Positions 13,740 to 26,700 are shown, numbered from the stretch's first letter. The stretch is DNA of 64,000 nucleotides from Beta vulgaris subsp. vulgaris (GCF_026745355.1 NC_079202.1:59836622-59900621), one strand, 5' to 3'. Numbers and translations are program-made. Notes: generated by a model from the letters alone, not told the origin.

Positions 13740-13958
13740 ATGGCCTCGTTTGACTTGGGTATACTTGGGCTCAACGACATACCCCTACAGCCACCACAAC
13801 AGACACAAGCAGCTGACCCTAATCTAGCGTATTACAGGAGATCAAAAAGACGTCAAGACATTGCATTCCCTGTAGTTCTGGAAAAAAAATCTCCAACGAA
13901 GAAGAAACCATCTCCAACAAAGAAAAACCGTCTCCAACGAAGCAAAACCCCTTTGTGA
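13740..13958 (+). CDS. Hypothetical 72-residue basic ORF in MULE-like element
   Basis: The frame opens with ATG directly after TTTTTACTGCAGAC, which resembles a 3' splice site, so it may be an exon of a longer unit. The product begins MASFDLGILGLNDIPLQPPQ and becomes strongly basic, with repeated SPTKKK motifs (residues about 50-62) like the S/T-P-K-K minor-groove DNA-binding motifs of histone tails. I do not recognise the family. It could be a captured host fragment, part of an element protein, or chance. Confidence 0.3.
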   Translation: MASFDLGILGLNDIPLQPPQQTQAADPNLAYYRRSKRRQDIAFPVVLEKKSPTKKKPSPTKKNRLQRSKTPL

Positions 13959-14719
13959 AGGAATGAAGACTAGTAACAAGATCGTCTCCAAAAAAAGTAG
14001 TTTGAACCGTTTTGTGACAATTACTTAGTTTGCATGCTTATGCGATGATTACTTAGTTATTACCAAAAAGGACAATTACATCAAATTAGTTATTTTGCTG
14101 AATGTGTAATCAAGTGTTTCTGTTTTGATACTCAAGTGTCTGTTAATCAGTAAGTCAGGTTATAATTCCAACTTATGTTAATGTGTAAGTTCGTTGTATT
14201 TTATTAAGTGACTGTTATATGTCAACTAGAGACCATGATATGTCAATTAGTGACTACTAATATTAATCAGTAAGTTGTACTTTAATCCATTTAATGTCCA
14301 TTGAATGCTTGTTTAAATTAGTCACCTATTTTTCATTTGCTGAATACTTTAATTTTTACAATTATATTAGACCTCATTATTGAAAAAATAAATAAATGAG
14401 TAAAATAAGTACTTTAAGTCATCAAAAGACTAATTTAACTCCATTTAGGGCTAATTTAAATTTGACTCCAATAAAATAGGTACTTCAATAAGAGACCATG
14501 ATATGCCAATTGGTGACTAGTTTAATCCCTTATGGGACTACTATAAAAAATTACAAAACAGAAGGCTAATTTTAATTCATTTGGTACCCAATTTAAACTA
14601 ATTGGTGACCACTTTACTATATTTACAGAACATTTAAGAAATGGAAAGAAAAAATATATTTCATTTACCATAATCACTAACAAAAATGTCAATCTGATTA
14701 CATATGTGGGTTCTCGATG

Positions 14720-15282
14720 TCAAAAAATTAATAAGTGACCCACAAAAACCATTCTGTCACCAACATAAATCATTTTGTGACCACTATAATCTTCCAAGAA
14801 ACTACAACAATCTAGCAGGAGAGTGTAAGAACCAAACTCCTTTGGTGCATTAGAAACAACAACAGCTTCACCGCCTCGACTTTTCTCAAGCCCTAATTTG
14901 GGCCTCACACTTCTTCCCTTGGGTTTGCAATGAAGAGGATCAAAACAGTGACAGTAGAAGCGCTTGATGTAGTGGGATCTATGGAATCAGATGGTAAATC
15001 AGCGACATCAAGGTTAGCAAACAAAGCCTCAACAGCACCGAGATCACGCTTATAGCCATTCTCCACAATCTTTCTGATCCCCGATCGACCTTTCCGACCG
15101 AATGTTGCCACTCTAGCCTCGTAAGCTCGTGATTGTGACAGAAACATCCGAATTAAATTCATCACCTTGTGCAACCTCCAACAAAAATTGTTGAAACCTT
15201 GAAGTAATAGCACTTAAAGCAGTAGACTTATTAGCATCCTCCAATAAAAATTGTTCAAAACCTTCATACATTGATTCCATCT
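14720..15282 (-). pseudogene. Broken reading frames, unrecognised, inside MULE-like element
   Basis: The minus strand carries adjacent frames in different phases. 15282 downward reads MESMYEGFEQFLLEDANKST.. to a stop near 15119. An overlapping frame (15213-14905) contains RVATFGRKGRSGIRKIVENG and VEALFANLDVADLPSDSIDP. A further frame (14908-14720) contains RPKLGLEKSRGGEAVVV. The phase shifts suggest either introns or frameshift decay. The product is unknown. It lies opposite in direction to the 13740-13958 frame. Confidence 0.35.
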
Positions 15283-15999
15283 ACAAAAAAGCACAAAATA
15301 CACATAAAAGGCAAAAATAAGAAACAATGCAATAGAATTAAACACAAAACGGCACTAAATATTGATAGGAATAAAATGAGTTGAAAAAAAGACCAAAGAA
15401 TGAATTCAATAACTCAGAATTGAACAAAGCAACAATTACAAGAATCAAAGCATCAAAAAAAAAAAGAAAAAAAACGCACAAAGAATTGAAATTGCAATTG
15501 ATAGATTTGAGCCAAAAAAACAAGAACCTTACAACTGCAATTGATGTTCAAAAACCAAGTAGCTTATTTCTTCAAATTTCTGGACTGCTAAATAACAAAG
15601 TCACTTAATAAATTGCGAAATAGATGGAGGAAGATTCAAGATCTGTTATGTGTTGATGTGCGTTGAAGAAATTGCAGTGATGATTGTAGAATTTGCAAAA
15701 AAAAATTGCATCAATGATTGAAAGAGAAAGCACCGAAATTGAGAGAGAAATGAGGGAGAGAGGTGAGCGTGATAAATGGAGCTACTGATTTAATGAGCTA
15801 ATTTGGGCTATAAATATGCTGATGTAGCAAATTATTGGAGCAGACGAGCAATGATGGGTATCTATTTCGGGTGGGATTTATCCATTTAGTTGGGCCTGGG
15901 CTGGTCTAATTTTAACTTATAATTAGACCAGTCTTTCCTTTTTTTTTTTTTTTTTTGAAAGAATAGACCAGTCTTTTCTAATAATTAGTGTTAAAACCA

Positions 16000-16420
16000 A
16001 CTTTTATAATTTAAAAATGATATATACCAATTAGAATAATTTCTTATCAATATTAGATATTTTTAGCCAACATAAACTGATTTTCACTAAATTGTTATTT
16101 TTAGATAACAGGGCGTTAGCCATACCCAAAACTATCCAATGCCAATTTTCCCACAATTAAGGTGGCCAATGGCCATACTTGCCAACCACAATAACAAGTT
16201 CACAAGTCACTAATTCACAAGTTACAAGTCATAAATTCATAACCATCATCAACAACTACAAATTTATATCAACATCAGATAAGGACCGCAAAACGAACAA
16301 AGAATCATGAATGGACATCCCATACAGCATAATGAGTTCTGACCTGTATCAACCTCACATTTTCTAGGAAACTCACAACGCAATTAACCGCAAATCATAA
16401 AAGTTATCTACTACTTTTTG
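16000..16420. other. Gene-free stretch, nothing recognised
   Basis: AT-rich sequence between the MULE-like element and a LINE tail. No open frame of note, no inverted ends and no RNA gene seen. Confidence 0.5.
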
Positions 16421-16424
16421 ACCA

Positions 16425-16655
16425 AGATACTCGGGGACATTCTTTCTATGTGTAATGCATTTTCTTCTGTTTTTTTTTTCTCATGTTAAAAGGGATGGAA
16501 ATACTGTTGCCCATAACCTTGCTAGAGTTGTGTCTTTTAGTGTTGAACAATGTTAGGAGCATCACTGTCCTAGTACTATAACACCTTATGTACTTATGGA
16601 CACTTTGTCCCTTTAATTAATGCACTTCTCTTTCCCCTCAAAAAAAACAAAAAAA
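16425..16655 (+). mobile_element. 5'-truncated LINE, RNase H end and 3' tail
   Basis: Translation of 16483-16556 gives SHVKRDGNTVAHNLARVV followed by a stop. This is the conserved last part of the RNase H domain found at the end of plant L1-type LINE ORF2. Upstream, in an adjoining phase, GDILSMCNAFSSV fits the same domain; a long T run (16471-16480) breaks the frame. The end TTTAATTAATGCACTTCTC then A-rich sequence is a typical LINE 3' end. Confidence 0.75.
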
Positions 16656-17285
16656 TGAAGTACAATAAAAACGAGTCAAAGGAAACACATCCAAGGCTAA
16701 ATATACTCATGAAATATGATCTTATGAACTCATCATTTTAACTAACAAGAGGTATCAACAACTTAACCTGATCTCAAGAATTTTGTTCTGTGAAACAGAA
16801 TATACACTCTTCAACAGACATGCCAAAATTGCTTTTCTATAAAATGAACAAATATATGCAGACAACAAAAAACTTACCCAGACACACAATTTTTACACCA
16901 CCTACCTCGACACAAAGCTAAAGGCCACACCACTACAGACAACATGCTGCAAACCACCCTAAGGACATCTAAAGCTAATGTGGAATGCAGCTTTCTTAAA
17001 CTTTCTCACGGATATCACAAGGGATACACCTCTAAATTTCACTCAAACCAATCAGACCTATGTTTCATAGGCTGTCTTGATTGCTTGACATTATTAGCTG
17101 TACTGATAACATTTTTGTACAGTTTCTAGCCTCCAACTGAGGAGAAAACACGGTCGTTAGTGTTAAGGGCTTCTAATCCATCATCACGGAATCTCGCAGG
17201 GTTGCAATAGATACATTTCGTTGTTTTTCCCACTTTATATTTTGCCCTTTCTTAGATCAAGGGAGCACTCATGTAAAGACTAAAG

Positions 17286-19853
17286 TTAGAAGAATCTCCG
17301 CCTAAGGTTCCTGGTGGTGGTTTGATATGATCGCATAAGTAGTCCAACACCAATACCAAGTCCTAGGCACATACCAAGACCGATTCCAACACCAACCCTT
17401 ACTCCAGCATTAAACCAAGTCAATTGGCCATCCTCCCCCTCGTAAACCTCTTCTGGGTACCAATTGTGTATCAATTTCCCTTCTGCTTCATAATCATCTT
17501 CAGTCTCATTGAGCTGCAATAACCAAAAATTTCATGTTAAGATTTTAGTAAACAAGTGGAAGACATTAGACACATTTTGGTAAAGATAACAAACAAAGGA
17601 CTCGCAATATGCAAATATATACTTGAGGCCTGAGGGAAGGGAAGAGTGGGCATGCATTTTCCTTTCAGATGTGGAATGGAGGTAGAATTAAACATCAACA
17701 CAAGACAAAGTGAAGCCCACACCAGACCTCCAACCCAACTTGAGGAAATAGAACAAACTATAATCCCTTACACTTTGTTTGGATAACAATCATGGAGAAA
17801 AACGTAGGCAATAGAAGATGACGGAAGATTGGACTTGTATTTTCCTTTCAAATCTTTTAAATAATGGAAGAATTTGGTTTATTAAGATGGGAGATAAGGT
17901 AAAAATCTTTCAAACCCTTCTTTTCCCCCATGTTAAATCCTAAGTGAAAATAAATCGCTCCATCCAAGCACAGTATTAGGCGTTAGTGACGGTAATGGTT
18001 CTCAATCAATACACTTGCTGGACAGTGGGGGAGTTAGGGCTTAGAGGAACTGGCTTTGTTAGCTCAAGAGGCACAATTAGTCATGTTTCCTGCTACTAAT
18101 GGTTGACTTTTAAGTTATAAACTTATAACCCCAATACATCGAGGTCTGAAACGTCCATATGTATGAAACCTTACACCCTAGACAACATGAGCCAGGAAAC
18201 GTCTCTATTCCCCTATTCTGAAGTCCACAAACACATAAACTTTAAAATGTGCAATCAAGTCTACAAGATCAACGTCGGCTGGAAATGTATTAAGATAATA
18301 TCTGGAGATCAGAAGACTAACGTTCAATTTTATACTACTTAAGAGAAATAGACTCAGTAAACATTTTCCACAAGACAATCTAAAATTCAATATCCAAAAA
18401 CTCATTTTCTTTCTTTCATCACTCAGGAGCCAAACATGGTCTAAGCAAACAATGTCATTTATGATCCCCTCCATATGTAATGCGACACACTAGATAACCC
18501 CGAAAATCCTAAAAACTTAACCTTGTCCAGTTTACCAGTGTACTGTGTAATTAGTCAAGACCATAGATAACATGATGGACCTCAATCATCTGATGATAAC
18601 TTCTCACAGAACACAAACAATCAGGCCCTTAAAAGATAACTCTCAACATCCACGTACACGATTCCTGCTCATTCAATCTCACAACCAAAACACAAGGTCT
18701 TCTCCTCATCACACAACAAACACATCCCAGATGTGAGATGTCTACCTTCTATATCAAGTGGACGAAGTGGCGGTTATATATTGCACATCATCACTCATTG
18801 ATTAATACCATCTGATAGCAATAACTACATATCTTCCAGCAAACACTTACCTTCAGCTAATTTTTTAACCTATGATGCCAAAATCTAACATACCAAATTA
18901 CCAATGCATATCCTTCCCATTACATAAAAACACATTCATCATTTTTCTAGAGCTATTAAAACTTCACCTTGTCTTTAAAAAAAAATCAATAATTGTTTGA
19001 CTTGCACATTTGTCAATGCAATGCAAATTTTATGGAAAATATTCATTGAGACGAATGAAATAAGACTTCACATTGTGTCAAGATTCCAAGTACGAACATC
19101 AATAAGGTATATAAATGAAGCATTTTCGAGAGCATCGAGAGCGCCACACAATACTATACTAACAAAAATGTATACCTGCAATTTCCGGTGAATCAAACCA
19201 TTAGCAACAACAACCTTATGATCTTTCTCAATCTCATCAGAAACCTCAGGAATCGCATCTAAATTGCTATACCTAGGCGATTTCCTCCTAGGACTAACAT
19301 TAATCATCTTCGTCAAAATCACCGGCGTATCCGACCATCTTCCGGCAACATAAACCTCAATCAACGGCGACGAAATCCCTAATTTCGGCTGAAAAAACGC
19401 CGACGAAGAACCTCCGGCGTAAAAATCCATACTCCAATCATTCTCGAACCTTCCAAGGGACCCACACAGAAGCAAATTCTCCTTCTCATATACCTCGAAT
19501 TCTACGCCTCCAGAGATCTTAACGTTGTCGGTGCTAACATAGGTAACCTCGGAAGAATCTCTGTCAACGCGATCTCTTCTGAGAGTAGACGACGCCGTTT
19601 CAGAAGCAGGGACACGAGAGCCATTGATTTCAAGTGAAACTCCGAGTTCTTGGCGATGGTGTTTGAGGGTGAGGTGATCTGGTGTGGCGTCAATTGCGCA
19701 AGGTGCAATACGGACGTAAAAAAGACGGATTTCGAACCAAATTGACGGTGGTGATTTAGGGGTTCCTCCATTACTTGATGTGATCAGACGGTGGAGATTT
19801 GGTTTTGAGATTGAGATTGATTTGTTTTGTGATTGATGATGATGATGATCCAT
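17286..19853 (-). CDS. At1g01500-like protein, unknown function, C-terminal membrane anchor
   Basis: Exons 19853-19176 and 17513-17286 join in phase (GT..AG, 1.66-kb intron) to give 301 aa. Residues 36-180 form a predicted mostly-beta globular region with WFEIRLFYVRI, LRRDRVDRDSSEVTYVST and GGVEFEVYEKENLL. Then VEVYVAG-type and PVILTKMINVSPRRKSPR blocks precede an acidic linker. The C-terminus has one glycine-patterned hydrophobic segment (VRVGVGIGLGMCLGLGIGVG, about 264-283) capped by RRRFF-stop, which suggests a tail anchor. It matches the plant family of Arabidopsis At1g01500, sometimes labelled 'erythronate-4-phosphate dehydrogenase family'. I see no dinucleotide-binding motif here, so that label looks unsupported. 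The neighbour downstream on the same strand is ANGUSTIFOLIA. The leader contains a GA/CT tract (plus strand 19998-20013). Confidence 0.9.
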
Positions 19854-20238
19854 TGGATGAATGAGGTGTTTTTTTGGGGGAAATTTTAATGGGATTATGT
19901 AAAGAAATTAAGGGACATGATTAGGGTTTTGTTGGGAATTAGGATGAATTTGTTGAGGAAAGTAAGGTAGAAAGAAGAGAAGAAGAGGGAAAAGAGGAGA
20001 GAGAGAGAGAAAGAGAGGTTGAAAAGGAAGACGAAGGAAGATGGTTGGAGTGAGAGTTCTTTTAGGAATAATAGGACAATGGAGTTGACGATATTATATT
20101 TTTTGAAGAAGTTTTGTTTTATTGGAAGGGTTTACTTCTTATTTAATTAATAATTCTAATTACCATAATTTTGAGGTTTTTTTTTGTTTAGGATAAGAAA
20201 TTATGCAAGTTATTTCAATTTTCGTCGTTTTATAAGAC

Positions 20239-20507
20239 TAGAGGTGATCATATGTCGAGCCGCGGTCAAAAAAATTTGTCATTGGTCGGGCCTGATCAGG
20301 CCTAAATTTGGGCCGAATTTTTGTGTCCAAAGCCCGCTATTTCGGTCCTAAATTAGCAAGCTTTTGCGGGTCAAAAAATAGACTAAATAGTGATTTTTGG
20401 CTTACCCAAAGCCAAAAAATACGGCGGACCCGACCCGGCCTGTGGGTCGAAAAATTCTGCCCAAAACCCGGCCCAAAAATGGGTCGGAGCCAGAATGATC
20501 ACCTCTA
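20239..20507. mobile_element. hAT-like non-autonomous element, GGGCC/AAAATTT-rich body
   Basis: The ends are TAGAGGTGATCAT and ATGATCACCTCTA. The flanks TATAAGAC and TATCAGAC (20231-20238, 20508-20515) match at 7 of 8. The body iterates words like GGGCCGAATTTTTG, AAAGCCCG and GACCCG. It is related in ends and interior style to 56911-57185. No coding. Confidence 0.8.
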
Positions 20508-21679
20508 TATCAGACATATCTCTTCATATGGACTTATCTGAAATTAAATTTATTATTTATAGTGCTGATCAAATAAACTCGATTCAATGTCATTGGACTT
20601 GGATAGAATTTTGGCCCTGTTTTTGAACTCGGCTCGAATTTTGTTGACTTTGAAATAGGTTTTGGGCAAGTCGTAAATGATTTTTTAGGTCTAAAATTCG
20701 ACCTGGTTTGAAGATTCAAAATGCCCCTTATTTCTAATCGGTTAGCTTTGGGCATAAAATTTTAATCTGAAAATAGCTGGTTGGGCACAAAGAATAATAT
20801 AAATGGCTTATTTTGATTAATTAAGAGTTGAATCATAATGCCGTCAAAGAAAAGACAGAGTAAAATCATTAATATTTATTCCATTTAGCATATTCTCATA
20901 AAATAATAAATATTAGTTGTTTGCAAAATTAAAATAAGAGAGGAAAAATGAGCCATGTTGGCAATTTGGCATGTTGCGGCGTTTTGTCTGATTCTCAATT
21001 AACGTTAGTGACATTTGTGGGATTACAGCGTATTTGCGCGAGGAGAGACGAACACGTACTTAATCGATACAGTACAGTCATGGTACATCGCCATTTTTAA
21101 TTCATTTCTCCTCAAACTCAGTGCTTCTTGAATCAGGAATCAGATTGTATCTTGACTTTATTCACATCTTCCAAAACCTACTATGCGACAAAAGTGGCTC
21201 GCCTAATGTGTTACTACCAAAATATCTTGCACTTCACTTGCCACATCTTTACTTTTGTTGCCGAGAAAATCACACAGGAAATAGGGAAACTCTAACCTAT
21301 TTGGTTCAAGGTATGAAATAGAAATGAAAACAAATAAAGAAGAGGAATGGTAATAAAGATAGTTTTATTCACTTTTATTAGGTGTTTGGATCAAGCTATA
21401 GAATCAAAATCAGGATATGTAATGGTAATCATTACCATCAAATAATATATTTTGTTATTTGAGGGGGAGGGAAGGCCGGAAGGGTGATAAATTGGGTTAG
21501 TCCATTACCATCAAGTGATTATAATATATGGATTAGGGATTGAACAAACAAAAAGAAAGGAAATTGGTAATTGATTTCGTTTCTGGGAGCCCCAAAATTA
21601 CGAATCAAATGTACTTTAAACCCTAAATCCTATTTTTTTTTACTTTAATTTTTTTTTTTGCAAAAGTTACTCTAAAATG

Positions 21680-22001
21680 TACTTCCTCCGTTTCCTAAAG
21701 ATCTTCCCATTTACTGTTCCTACAGATACCAAGGAAAATCAAGTTGTGTGGGGCATGGTGTGAGTAAAGTAGGAGAGAGAAAGGGGTTAAGATAAATAAA
21801 CAAATAAAAATGGGTTAAAGTAGGAGAGAGAAAGGGAGTAAAATTGAATTAATAATGTAATGGTGGACCATATGATAGTGACATGAGAGGGTTAATAGGG
21901 AAATTTGTTTTGCCAAATAAGGAATAAAGCAAAAGAGGGAAGATCTTTTGGAAACACCCTTAAACGAAAAGAGGGAAGATCTTTAGGAAACGAAGGGAGT
22001 A
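21680..22001. mobile_element. Stowaway-type MITE with GATCTTCCC ends
   Basis: TA|CTTCCTCCGTTTCCTAAAG at the left is inverted at the right as CTTTAGGAAACGAAGGGAG|TA. A second inverted word, GGAAGATCTTTTGG, lies just inside the right end and suggests internal duplication of the terminus. Non-coding. Confidence 0.75.
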
Positions 22002-22122
22002 GCATTTAAGACAACTTTCTCTTAATAGATATTCCTAATCAATCTAAAATGAGATCTTGATTCAAAACCATCCTTAATTTGAGCACTTCATCTTGTCATT
22101 TATTAGTACGGCAACAATATGG

Positions 22123-22892
22123 TACTCCCTCATTCCCATATTAATCGATAGATTCGATATAGTTTGATCAGCTTAAAGGTTTTAGGGCTTTACTTGACTT
22201 CTTTATTTTATTGTTGATAGTTTGAAATGGGATTTTTTTATATATAGAGAGGATTGTGAGGCTTTAACTTTTTTAAGTAAGAGGGTAAGTGATGTTTCTT
22301 TATTAGTATTGTTGTTGGGTTTCCTATAAAGAGAGAAATTGTATCGAATTGGTTAGGAGTGTAGGACCATCAAGAATTAGGAAGTGTATTAATTAATGTG
22401 GGACACAAAAATATAAAATGTATCGATTAATATGATATGTAGGGAGCTTAGAGGTGGTAATTAATGATGCGAGTCGAGTTCGAGTTAAGTTTAGCTCGAT
22501 TCGACGCTCTAACTTCTCGAGTCGGTCTCGACTCTCGAGTTGAGTCAAGCTCACTTGAGTCGAGTATTAACCGAGTTTTGGTAGAGTCGAGTTCCACTAA
22601 GCCGAGTCTTAATCGAGTTGATCTCGAATAACTTGCAAGTTGTCTCACCTGATTAATTAGTGTCCTTAGCATAGAAATTATTGTCTCACTTGATTAATCA
22701 CTATTTGATTTAAGTATTTTACTTTTGGTAATTATGTTTTCGAATTTCTCACGAGTTTTCAAGTTGAATACCGAATAACTCAACTTGAATATATTTCGAG
22801 TCGAGCTCGGGTTCGTTCAAGCTCACTCGAGTCGAGTTTTTTGACATAATCGCTCGTGAGTTGTCTCATTTTATTATTACCTCTAGGGAGTA
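22123..22892. mobile_element. Stowaway-type MITE interrupted by a hAT-like insert
   Basis: The left end TA|CTCCCTCATTCCCATATTA pairs with TATCGATTAATATGATATGTAGGGA at 22414-22445, but the closing GGGAGTA is found only after an insert, at 22886-22892. The host element is therefore split by the insert at 22449-22885. Confidence 0.65.
22449..22885. mobile_element. hAT-like element, GAGTCGAGCTCGA body, nested
   Basis: The ends are TAGAGGTGGTAAT and ATTACCTCTA, the same type as 20239 and 38073. The flanks share GGGAG, but a full 8-bp duplication could not be fixed. The body iterates TCGAGTCGAGTT / GAGCTCG words, as in 38073-38491. It sits inside the MITE at 22123-22892. Confidence 0.65.
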
Positions 22893-23761
22893 TGAACTTT
22901 TTTTAAAGAAAACATCTATTGCTCTACTTAGTTCTCTGAATACGTGCATATTATATAAATTTGATGACTAAAATTATAAATTTTTTTGGGTAATCAATGA
23001 ATTTGGTCTTGCACGTAGGTCACTATAAGTAAACCCCTTCTTCCTCCATTGCTTTACTATGAACACAAAATAAAATCACCCTAATTGACCAAAAGTGATA
23101 ATTTGTTTCCAAAACCATAACTTAGTGCCATAGCCCTTGAAACAGTTAGAACGAGCAATGAATAATGAGAATGTGAAAAGCGATTCATAATTTTCCAATT
23201 TCGTGATCAGTCACTATGAAAACTTATATTTGGTTTTCTCATTCTAGACAATGTCACAATAGTCCTATTCTATTACATATTTGGAGGCTTACGATAATAT
23301 ATGAATATTATTTTATATTTGAAGTTTCAAATAAATTATCTGTGAATTAAAGATCTCCAACAAAAGTCATGCTTCTCGTCAAAAAAACAAAAAAACAAAA
23401 GTCATGCCGGCACATCTGATAATATTTTTTTTGGTGCAAATGAGCAACTAAACACAGTGATATATAGGTACCACCCTCACAAAACTTTTCCAACTAAATT
23501 ATATGACACCCACGACACATCTAATTGTATAATTTACGTGGGTTGTCAAATAAAAGATGGACTCAAGACTCGAATTAAAGGATAATGAAGAGTAATAATA
23601 TCAGCGGTCGATATAAAACACAATTGGGTCTCATATGGAAAATCATAGTTGTAGATAGATTAACATTAACATGGTGAGCCTTGCAAAATGTAGGTTTTTG
23701 TTCTTGGACCAAGATGTACAAATTAAAGGCCACTAATGAACTGCTGATTCATAGTAGAAAA

Positions 23762-26700
23762 TTACAAGGTGGGAATTCTTTCAGCAGATCCAGAAATGAC
23801 AGTGAGCAAGTTGTTACCGAAGGGGTCGCTAAGATGAGCAGACAAGTTCTCAACTGGGCCTTGGCCTGTCACATAGGCTTGAATGAAGAAGCCCAACATT
23901 GAAAACATTGCAAGTCTACCATTCTTGATCTCTTTCACCTTCAACAAGGCTGCCTTGTCTGGGTCATTGGCTAGGCCCAATGGGTCAAATGGACCTCCTG
24001 GGTGAAGTTTGTCCTCCAAGTCCTGCCAACCATGGTACATACATATTCATTACTTAGCACATCTTCATATAAAAATATTAGCAATTACTTTTTGTAGTGA
24101 ACAATCTAAGTTGTCCTCATATAGTATGCATATTTAGATTGATAAGCAAGGCTTGTTGGGCCTCTGAGTGGGTGGTCCTATATGAGGGCAGTTCAGAGGA
24201 AATTCATCTTATCACGGGTTCTCGAAAAGGGGCCGAAAAACAAAAAAAAATATTCAAATTGATAAGCACTTAAACAACTTACACTTGAGTGCTCATATTA
24301 GAATCACCTAACGATCATCCTTATAGATTTGAAAATTAGAATAGAGACACGATGATAGAGTATAAAATATTTTTAGGATCCAGCCATAAACTGAAGCTTT
24401 ATTTGGATTGGGTTGATCATTTGATATGATACCAGTTTCAGCGTGACAATAAAGGTCACAAGTTCAAATCTCATTGACCTTCCTTTGTGAGTGGATTATT
24501 TAGCGCCAGGTATAAGGGTCTAAAACTCCAATCATCATAGTATTTTTGAAAAATAAGTCATAATCTATTACAAAGTTCTATTTTTAAAAAATTTAGAACA
24601 TCATACTTCACAGCCTCATAGGTAACTAGTGATTTGATGATTTTAGATGAACAAAGTAAATCATTTTTTTTTTTTCTGTTTATAAAGGGTCACACAGCGT
24701 AATAATATAAATGGGGTAGGTTTTATATCAAAATAGTTGGCATCCACAGTGTGTAACACCTATGATCTCCACAATAGTTACAAGTCACCCTAGAAGAGAA
24801 TTCATTAGTATTACGTATAATACCATGACATGAAGATAAGTGGAAGAGAGGATGACTTACCAAACCATTGGTGATTCTGAAGTACTCAGCACCACCAAGA
24901 AGAACAACCTCAGCAACAACAGCAGCAATAAGGTTGATGGGAATGTTCTTTCCAAAGTAGTTCAAGGTGTTCCCATCTAGCAGCAGGGCACCAGTCTGTA
25001 CCACAAATTAGTTACATCAATTTAGTGATCAATGTCATATATGAAGCTAGTAAACTAACAAAAGGGCGACTTTATTCCTCAGACTCAATTCCAAACATCA
25101 GACTGTGCTACATCAGCATTTCACTACTTTTTAATTTTACATACTCACTTCAGACTCATTCTAGTTTTATACTTTATCCCTTAAATCTTCTCCAGTCTCA
25201 CTCCACATTACTTTAACATTAAAAAAAAAGAGACAAATGGCATTTTTTGGTTGGGCAAAGAAAAGTAAAATTTTCTTTGAAGCAATACCATAGTCTTGAG
25301 TAGAGTTTGGTATTTAAAGACTCTCTTCAAGACTTTACAAGACTTCACCTTACTTTATCGCCAAAATGCTATTGGTCTTGTCAGAGTCTTTGCCAAAGAC
25401 TCACCTCCAAACCATGTGATAAACTCACCCTAAGTACCAAAACTTATTCTGAATTTACTGGTTCGTTCTCATCGCTTGATTTTCACTTATTAGAAGTTAT
25501 CTTAACTTATTCGCCGTTATTAAACTTGAACTTAATTGATCTGTTTTTTTTTTCTTAACGTTTACTAGGCTGAGTACTTTACCTGATTAACTTCTCATTA
25601 GTGACATAATAATGTACATAAATCAGTTTTGGACAATAGATTAGGGACTTTAATCATCAATATAATCAAGTTTAAGAGAGAAACCTTAAACCAAACAGCT
25701 TCAGGACCGCAATTAGCGCCAAATTTGTTGAAGGCTTCTGGGATAATGAAACCAGCTGCACCAAGCATGGCCCAGCGGGCGTGGATCAACTCATATGCTT
25801 GGTATCTGAAAATTATTCAACAAAGAAATATTTTATATCTCACAAAAATTACCCTTTTGTTGTATTTAAAACGAAGGAAATATATGGTATTCAATAATGA
25901 ACATTTCTAATGGAGAAGATTATTAATAAAAGAAAAGTTGCTTAATTACTTGGCAAAGTCCTCTGGTTTCTTGCCGAGACCAAAAGGGTCGTAACCATAG
26001 CTGCAATACACAAAACCACATATCTATGTTAGTCAAATTTCACAACGTCAATTAGTTAAACAAAAACAATCAAAGCTGGAAAAAAGGCAATAGCTATTTC
26101 CTCCATGGTTTTTAGCTTCATCATTTTGACTTTTGAAATTATTCACGTACTTTATCTGATCACCTTGTATTATTTATGTAGTTATGTTAAATCTTACTAA
26201 AATTCATTTCAATGTTGATATTTTTAAATAGTTGTACATAATTCAAGATATTAATGCTCAAAATTGTTCATTGGCAAACATGTAAAACAGAGAATATAAA
26301 TATATAATTGAAATACGAAGGAACTATATCTTTAAAAGTTAATGTCTATCTAGGATAGGGTAAATGTCAAGGAATCAAACATTATTTTGATTCACATCAG
26401 TATAGCTTTTGCGTAATGATGCATCATTGCTTAAAAATTCTGTCTCCGAATACATTTTCATTTTAACAATTTATATAAATCATGTAAAATACAAATTTAG
26501 GAAGTTCTTGCACGATAAAACCTAATCTTTCTTCATACAAATAGTAAAATTTAACTTAGGAGGACACAAATCACAATAATCCATTATCTGTATTTTTTCT
26601 ACGACAAATGTGGCATTGAAATTTAATCTAGAAATTGAAAAGTTAAATCACGACTTTAAAAATAAGGACATATTATGCTGATAAAATTAATCGTCATTCC

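Larger units (their letters stand above)
12512..15990. mobile_element. MULE-like element, 3.5 kb, 9-bp target duplication
   Basis: TTAAAACCA is duplicated exactly at 12503-12511 and 15991-15999. The 22-base ends (CAGTTCGTCTTGCAAGAGACCG and the inverse of 15969-15990) match at 13 of 22 positions. Just inside each end lies a palindromic AATTATAAGTTATAATT / TCTAATTTTAACTTATAATT block. Shorter relatives with the same layout sit at 33288-33733 and 53801-54194. The body contains repeated phrases such as TTAGTAACCAGTTTAGGTTG (13471 and 13661) and GTGACTAGTTTAATC. A 9-bp duplication is typical of Mutator-like elements; no transposase was recognised. Confidence 0.7.
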
